Source: Clarkia xantiana subsp. parviflora
Taxonomy: Eukaryota > Streptophyta > Magnoliopsida > Myrtales > Onagraceae
Direction: 5' to 3'
Length of the DNA: 64,000 nucleotides
Assembly: GCA_036873135.1 (NCBI GenBank)
Contig: JAPTYO010000007.1
Span: 8,848,763 to 8,912,762, forward strand
Both the position numbers and the translations under genes were made by a program. Below the pieces are notes generated by a model, which was given only the letters and a program-made list of their open reading frames with translations, had not been told where the DNA came from and ran no database searches. This document shows, one piece after another, positions 60,856-64,000 of this stretch; the stretch's first letter is position 1; each line of letters begins with the position of its first letter.

Positions 60856-61167
60856 TTCTGTTATTTTTTGAATATATATATAATTATATATATGATGATT
60901 AGATGGCGGGAGATGGAATGGAACTGTGGAAGGCTATGGTTTCATTCGTAATAAGCATGAAGTAGAGGGTCGATTTTGTTAAAATGTGCAAATATATATA
61001 TATATATTGATAAAATGTTGATTTTTCTTGTTAATACGTAATTACGATTCTAATAAAATGGTATAGATTCATCATTCTCACTTTTTACAGTGGTAAACCC
61101 GGGAATATATGAACTATACATTTCTTTTAACAAAAATAAAGATAAAACTATAGCTTCTAAAATACTA

Positions 61168-61652
61168 GGTTAATAGGTCTTTTGGTCCATGATGTTTGAC
61201 AACTTTTGAGTTTTGGTCAATGATGTTCTTTTTTCCTAGTTTGGTACCATATGTTTGCAGATTTTTTCTAGTTTTGGTCTAATCGTTACATTCCGTCCAT
61301 TTTTTGACATGTTCAAGTCACGTGATCACTCTAAACTTTAAATTTAGTCCATCTAATACTTTCTTAACCTTTTTTTGTTCAATTTAGTCCCGAAGTTTCA
61401 AAATTGACCCCAATTGGACAATAGGTCCAATTGAATTTTTGAAACTTCGGGACTAAATTGAACAAAAAAAAGGTTAGGAAAGTATTAGAGGGACTAAATT
61501 GAAAGTTTAGGGTGGATCACGTGACTTGAACATGTCAAAAAATGGACGGAATGTAACGGTCGGATCAAAACTATACCAAAACTAGGGAAAAAAACATATG
61601 GACCAAAACCAAAAAATGGTCAAACATTATTGACCAAAAGACATATTAACCC
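61168..61652. mobile_element. 485-bp hairpin MULE MITE
   Basis: Starts GGTTAATAGGTCTTTTGGTC and ends in the inverse closing ATTAACCC, with a perfect 9-bp target duplication AAAATACTA at 61159-61167 and 61653-61661. The arms are about 230 bp with few mismatches around a centre near 61418-61425. The inner arm TTGTTCAATTTAGTC is shared with the 13634-14173 element, so the two families are related. Confidence 0.92.
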
Positions 61653-61661
61653 AAAATACTA

Positions 61662-63421
61662 TCTAATGATAATTCATTCTAATTAAAACGGGTTTGCAAA
61701 CCATAATAATATCGTTTAGTCTCTTTAGAAGGGATAAGTGCCTAACAAAATTGAATTGTTGAAACTTTCCAATCCTAAGCGTTAAAAATTAAATTGGAAG
61801 TTTCATATACAATACAAAATAATACGTCTGAATTCCAAAATAAGATCTATAATATCAGTGATAAGTTGCTGTATAATTAGAATATATACTTCAATTTTTA
61901 AGGACTTATATTCAATTCATGAATAGTCCATTGCTTTTCAAGTAAGTTGTTAGTGACTCCCAGTTTGCTAGTAAAGCTCGAGACCTAGCTTACATTACTG
62001 TCGTATTACTCCCTCAACTCCAGTTTCCTTTGAGTTCCCATGTGAAGGTTCATTGTTAAGTTTTTCCCACTCAAAATCGTGTGGGATCCACTTAACTTGA
62101 ATGGTGGCAAGCGGTGTGGTGGAGTCAGTTTCTCTATAGCTTCCTGATAAAATATAGTTTGCTGAAGTGACATTAAAAACATAATTAGTAGAATAGTCAT
62201 CTAGAAATATAAATGCATTCCGTCTTTTTTAAATATATATTTCAAATACAATAACAAAAGATCGTTTGACAATCCACACTTTGAACACAGATGTCCTTGA
62301 TAATGCATACTTAATCCCCTCACAAAAAGAAAAAAAAAAAAGTAAATGATGAGTGTGGAATTTGATAGTTGTCACACATATTTCTAATGTTTGCAACGTC
62401 TTTAGAATAAACCTGACAAATAGGGATGTTGCATCTCATAGAGCAAAGTAGTAGCAAATCTATATTTAAACTCAAGCCAAATAAAATATTAGATTCGAGA
62501 TATAATAGGAATTTTCTAAAATCCAATTCCACAAATAGGTACATTAGAGAAAACTTATGTTCGCGATAATCTTCAAACCTGCAAGTCATGATGCATTTGA
62601 CAAAACATGTTGACAGAAATGCTCTTAATTGGATAAACAACCTCGATAGGAAGGTCCAAAGAGAGACAACATAAATTTCACTCTTATTTTTAAATTTATA
62701 TATCAAATTTTCAAGAGAAGTTCATGATTAAGAAGACGGCATAACACAAACTATCTAAAGGGCTCACTCCCCTCAATTATCATCTCAAATCAGATCTCTC
62801 TCTCTCCCAACCAAAGGTGTTATTTGAGAAGGCAATGATAAAAAATTTCAAGGTTAATCATTTTACCCCACATATTACGGAACTTGTCGAGGAAATTAGA
62901 TTGAATTCAATCACAATTGCTATTTGCAACCTCAAATATAAGGATAATGTTGTCTAAAAAAACAAGTGGAACATTCCCACACATCTTCATCAATAAGATA
63001 ACATAATAAAATGATAAGGTATTGATAGACGACAAGATCATCTTATCTTAAGGCTCTCGACAGTGCAAAACTAGCTCACTTACATCCATTACTCAAAACT
63101 ATTATTGCAATAAGCAGTCAAGTGCTAACCATAAAGTTTTTTCAATTTTCAAAACTCTGAACACGAAAAATTTAATTAAGAGATGGAAACACCAAGCCTC
63201 TTTCCTATTATAACAAAGGAACATTTACTATAACGCAAGTGTTTCTTTGAAATACAAACTGCTCTAGTTAACGAACCATATACTAACTACTTACCTACAT
63301 TTTCTCTAACAATCGTAATCATACACTACTTCCAATTTCTTCCCTACTGATTTCTGAAAAGGCTGCATATACAAAAAAACACAGACAATATATTACCCGA
63401 TCGATCGAAGCGGCAGCAGAT
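61662..63421. other. Intergenic region
   Basis: No gene recognised; a minus-strand frame at 62320-62706 has no clear similarity and ends in a Phe run made by a homopolymer. The right end (about 63200-63421) is probably the 3' UTR of the acidic protein gene. Confidence 0.4.
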
Positions 63422-64000
63422 TTAATCACTGTAGTCATCTGAAACAGCCGATTCCGAGCCCTCATCCTCCGATTCCGCCACCTGATCCATCCGATCATCT
63501 CTCATATTCCCCACATTAACACCGCAAAATCGATAATCCTCAGCCTCGCCACCATCATCACCTTCTTCTTCATCTTCAGAAGCTTCTTCTTCTTCTTCTT
63601 CGCTCACCACCATCCGATCATTGTTCCAACCATTCGAGGATGGACCCACTCCATCATCATCATATCGGAATCTGACATCACCATTCTCATCAGATTCTGC
63701 TGCTGCTGCTTCTTCACTTTCACTTTCAGCAACAGCAGAAAAATTCTCTTTTTGTCGCCTCCAACCGTCGCTAAAACCTCGACTAGAAGATTCTATCGTC
63801 TTTGGCCTTGAAAACTGGGCGACCAGTGGTTCCTCTACCACTGTACCATTATTCGTAGTTTCGGTTCTTCTCTTACGTATGGTTCTCGGACCACGACTAT
63901 ACCCTTGTTCTGTATTTCCCAATCCGTTACTCAGATCATCATGGTATCGAGATTTTAGCTTATCCGATTTGGACCCAGAAAAAGATCTTCGTTTCCTCTC
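63422..64000 (-). CDS. C-terminal part of an acidic protein (cut by window edge)
   Basis: A minus-strand frame open from the window edge to a TAA at 63422, about 192 codons. It starts with a basic segment (ERKRRSFSGSKSDKLKSRYH), then GYSRGPRTIRKRRTE, then long Glu/Asp stretches (SEEEEEEASEDEEEGDD) and ends AVSDDYSD. No start codon lies inside, so the N-terminal part is beyond the window. The basic-then-acidic disordered tail is common in chromatin and nucleolar proteins. The segment RGPRTIRKRR hints at a homeobox-DDT (RLT-like) tail, but that is a guess. Confidence 0.7.
   Translation of the reverse strand, partial: ERKRRSFSGSKSDKLKSRYHDDLSNGLGNTEQGYSRGPRTIRKRRTETTNNGTVVEEPLVAQFSRPKTIESSSRGFSDGWRRQKENFSAVAESESEEAAAAESDENGDVRFRYDDDGVGPSSNGWNNDRMVVSEEEEEEASEDEEEGDDGGEAEDYRFCGVNVGNMRDDRMDQVAESEDEGSESAVSDDYSD

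Noticed and set aside
62320..62706. 128-codon minus-strand ORF ending in a Phe run
   Set aside because: The tail comes from a homopolymer; composition and lack of motifs suggest chance.

Overview
This is a nuclear plant genome window, very probably from a eudicot. The genes have GT-AG introns, often long and AT-rich, and the intergenic DNA is AT-rich and full of plant transposons. The families found are (E,E)-geranyllinalool synthase, GH27 alpha-galactosidase, a TIR-only protein, a VQ protein and a His/Pro-rich AGP with an Ole e 1-type domain. I cannot name the species. No bacterial operons, CRISPR arrays, rRNA or tRNA genes were seen.

Layout. (1) 832-9017, minus strand: a 12-exon geranyllinalool synthase-like diterpene synthase whose introns hold several small transposons, including a hAT nested in a Mutator-like (MULE) element. 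(2) 10112-13071: a decayed Ty1/copia-type element with TG..CA LTRs and a 5-bp target duplication. (3) 13634-14173: a long hairpin MULE MITE with a perfect 9-bp target duplication. (4) 15422-27566: a 12-kb Ty3/gypsy element of Tat type on the minus strand. Its LTRs are nearly identical, but only gag and protease remnants were recognised. It carries an antisense ORF, two nested hAT elements and a set of tandem arrays, one of them built from two alternating small hairpins. (5) 28076-32031, minus: alpha-galactosidase, 13 exons, 397 aa. (6) 34994-36465, minus: a 200-aa TIR-only protein. (7) 37609-38468: a small unknown ORF divergent from a GCK-domain gene. (8) 43431-46557, plus: TRAPPC13. (9) 47272-52786, plus: NSF, the SNARE-disassembling AAA ATPase. 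(10) 53634-55325: secreted AGP/Ole e 1-like protein. (11) 56606-57340: VQ-motif protein with defence-type promoter motifs. (12) 59662-60855: type II DnaJ/Hsp40 with a heat-shock element. (13) 63422-64000, minus: the C-terminal part of an acidic protein cut by the window edge.

Exon models were built by hand from splice consensus, reading phase and family knowledge. The models for geranyllinalool synthase (869 aa), alpha-galactosidase (397 aa), TIR-only (200 aa), TRAPPC13 (440 aa), NSF (about 724 aa), AGP (228 aa) and DnaJ (342 aa) all close in frame, which is the main support for them.

The genes do not form one pathway. Several have defence links: GES (precursor of a volatile homoterpene), the TIR-only NADase-type protein and the VQ protein. 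TRAPPC13 and NSF are neighbours that both act in vesicle traffic. The strongest unexplained signals are the alternating-hairpin array in the Tat-type element (20919-21480), MITEs sitting at or beside 5' splice sites, a perfect 17-bp inverted repeat in front of NSF, and evidence that both LTR elements were moved in trans after losing their coding capacity.
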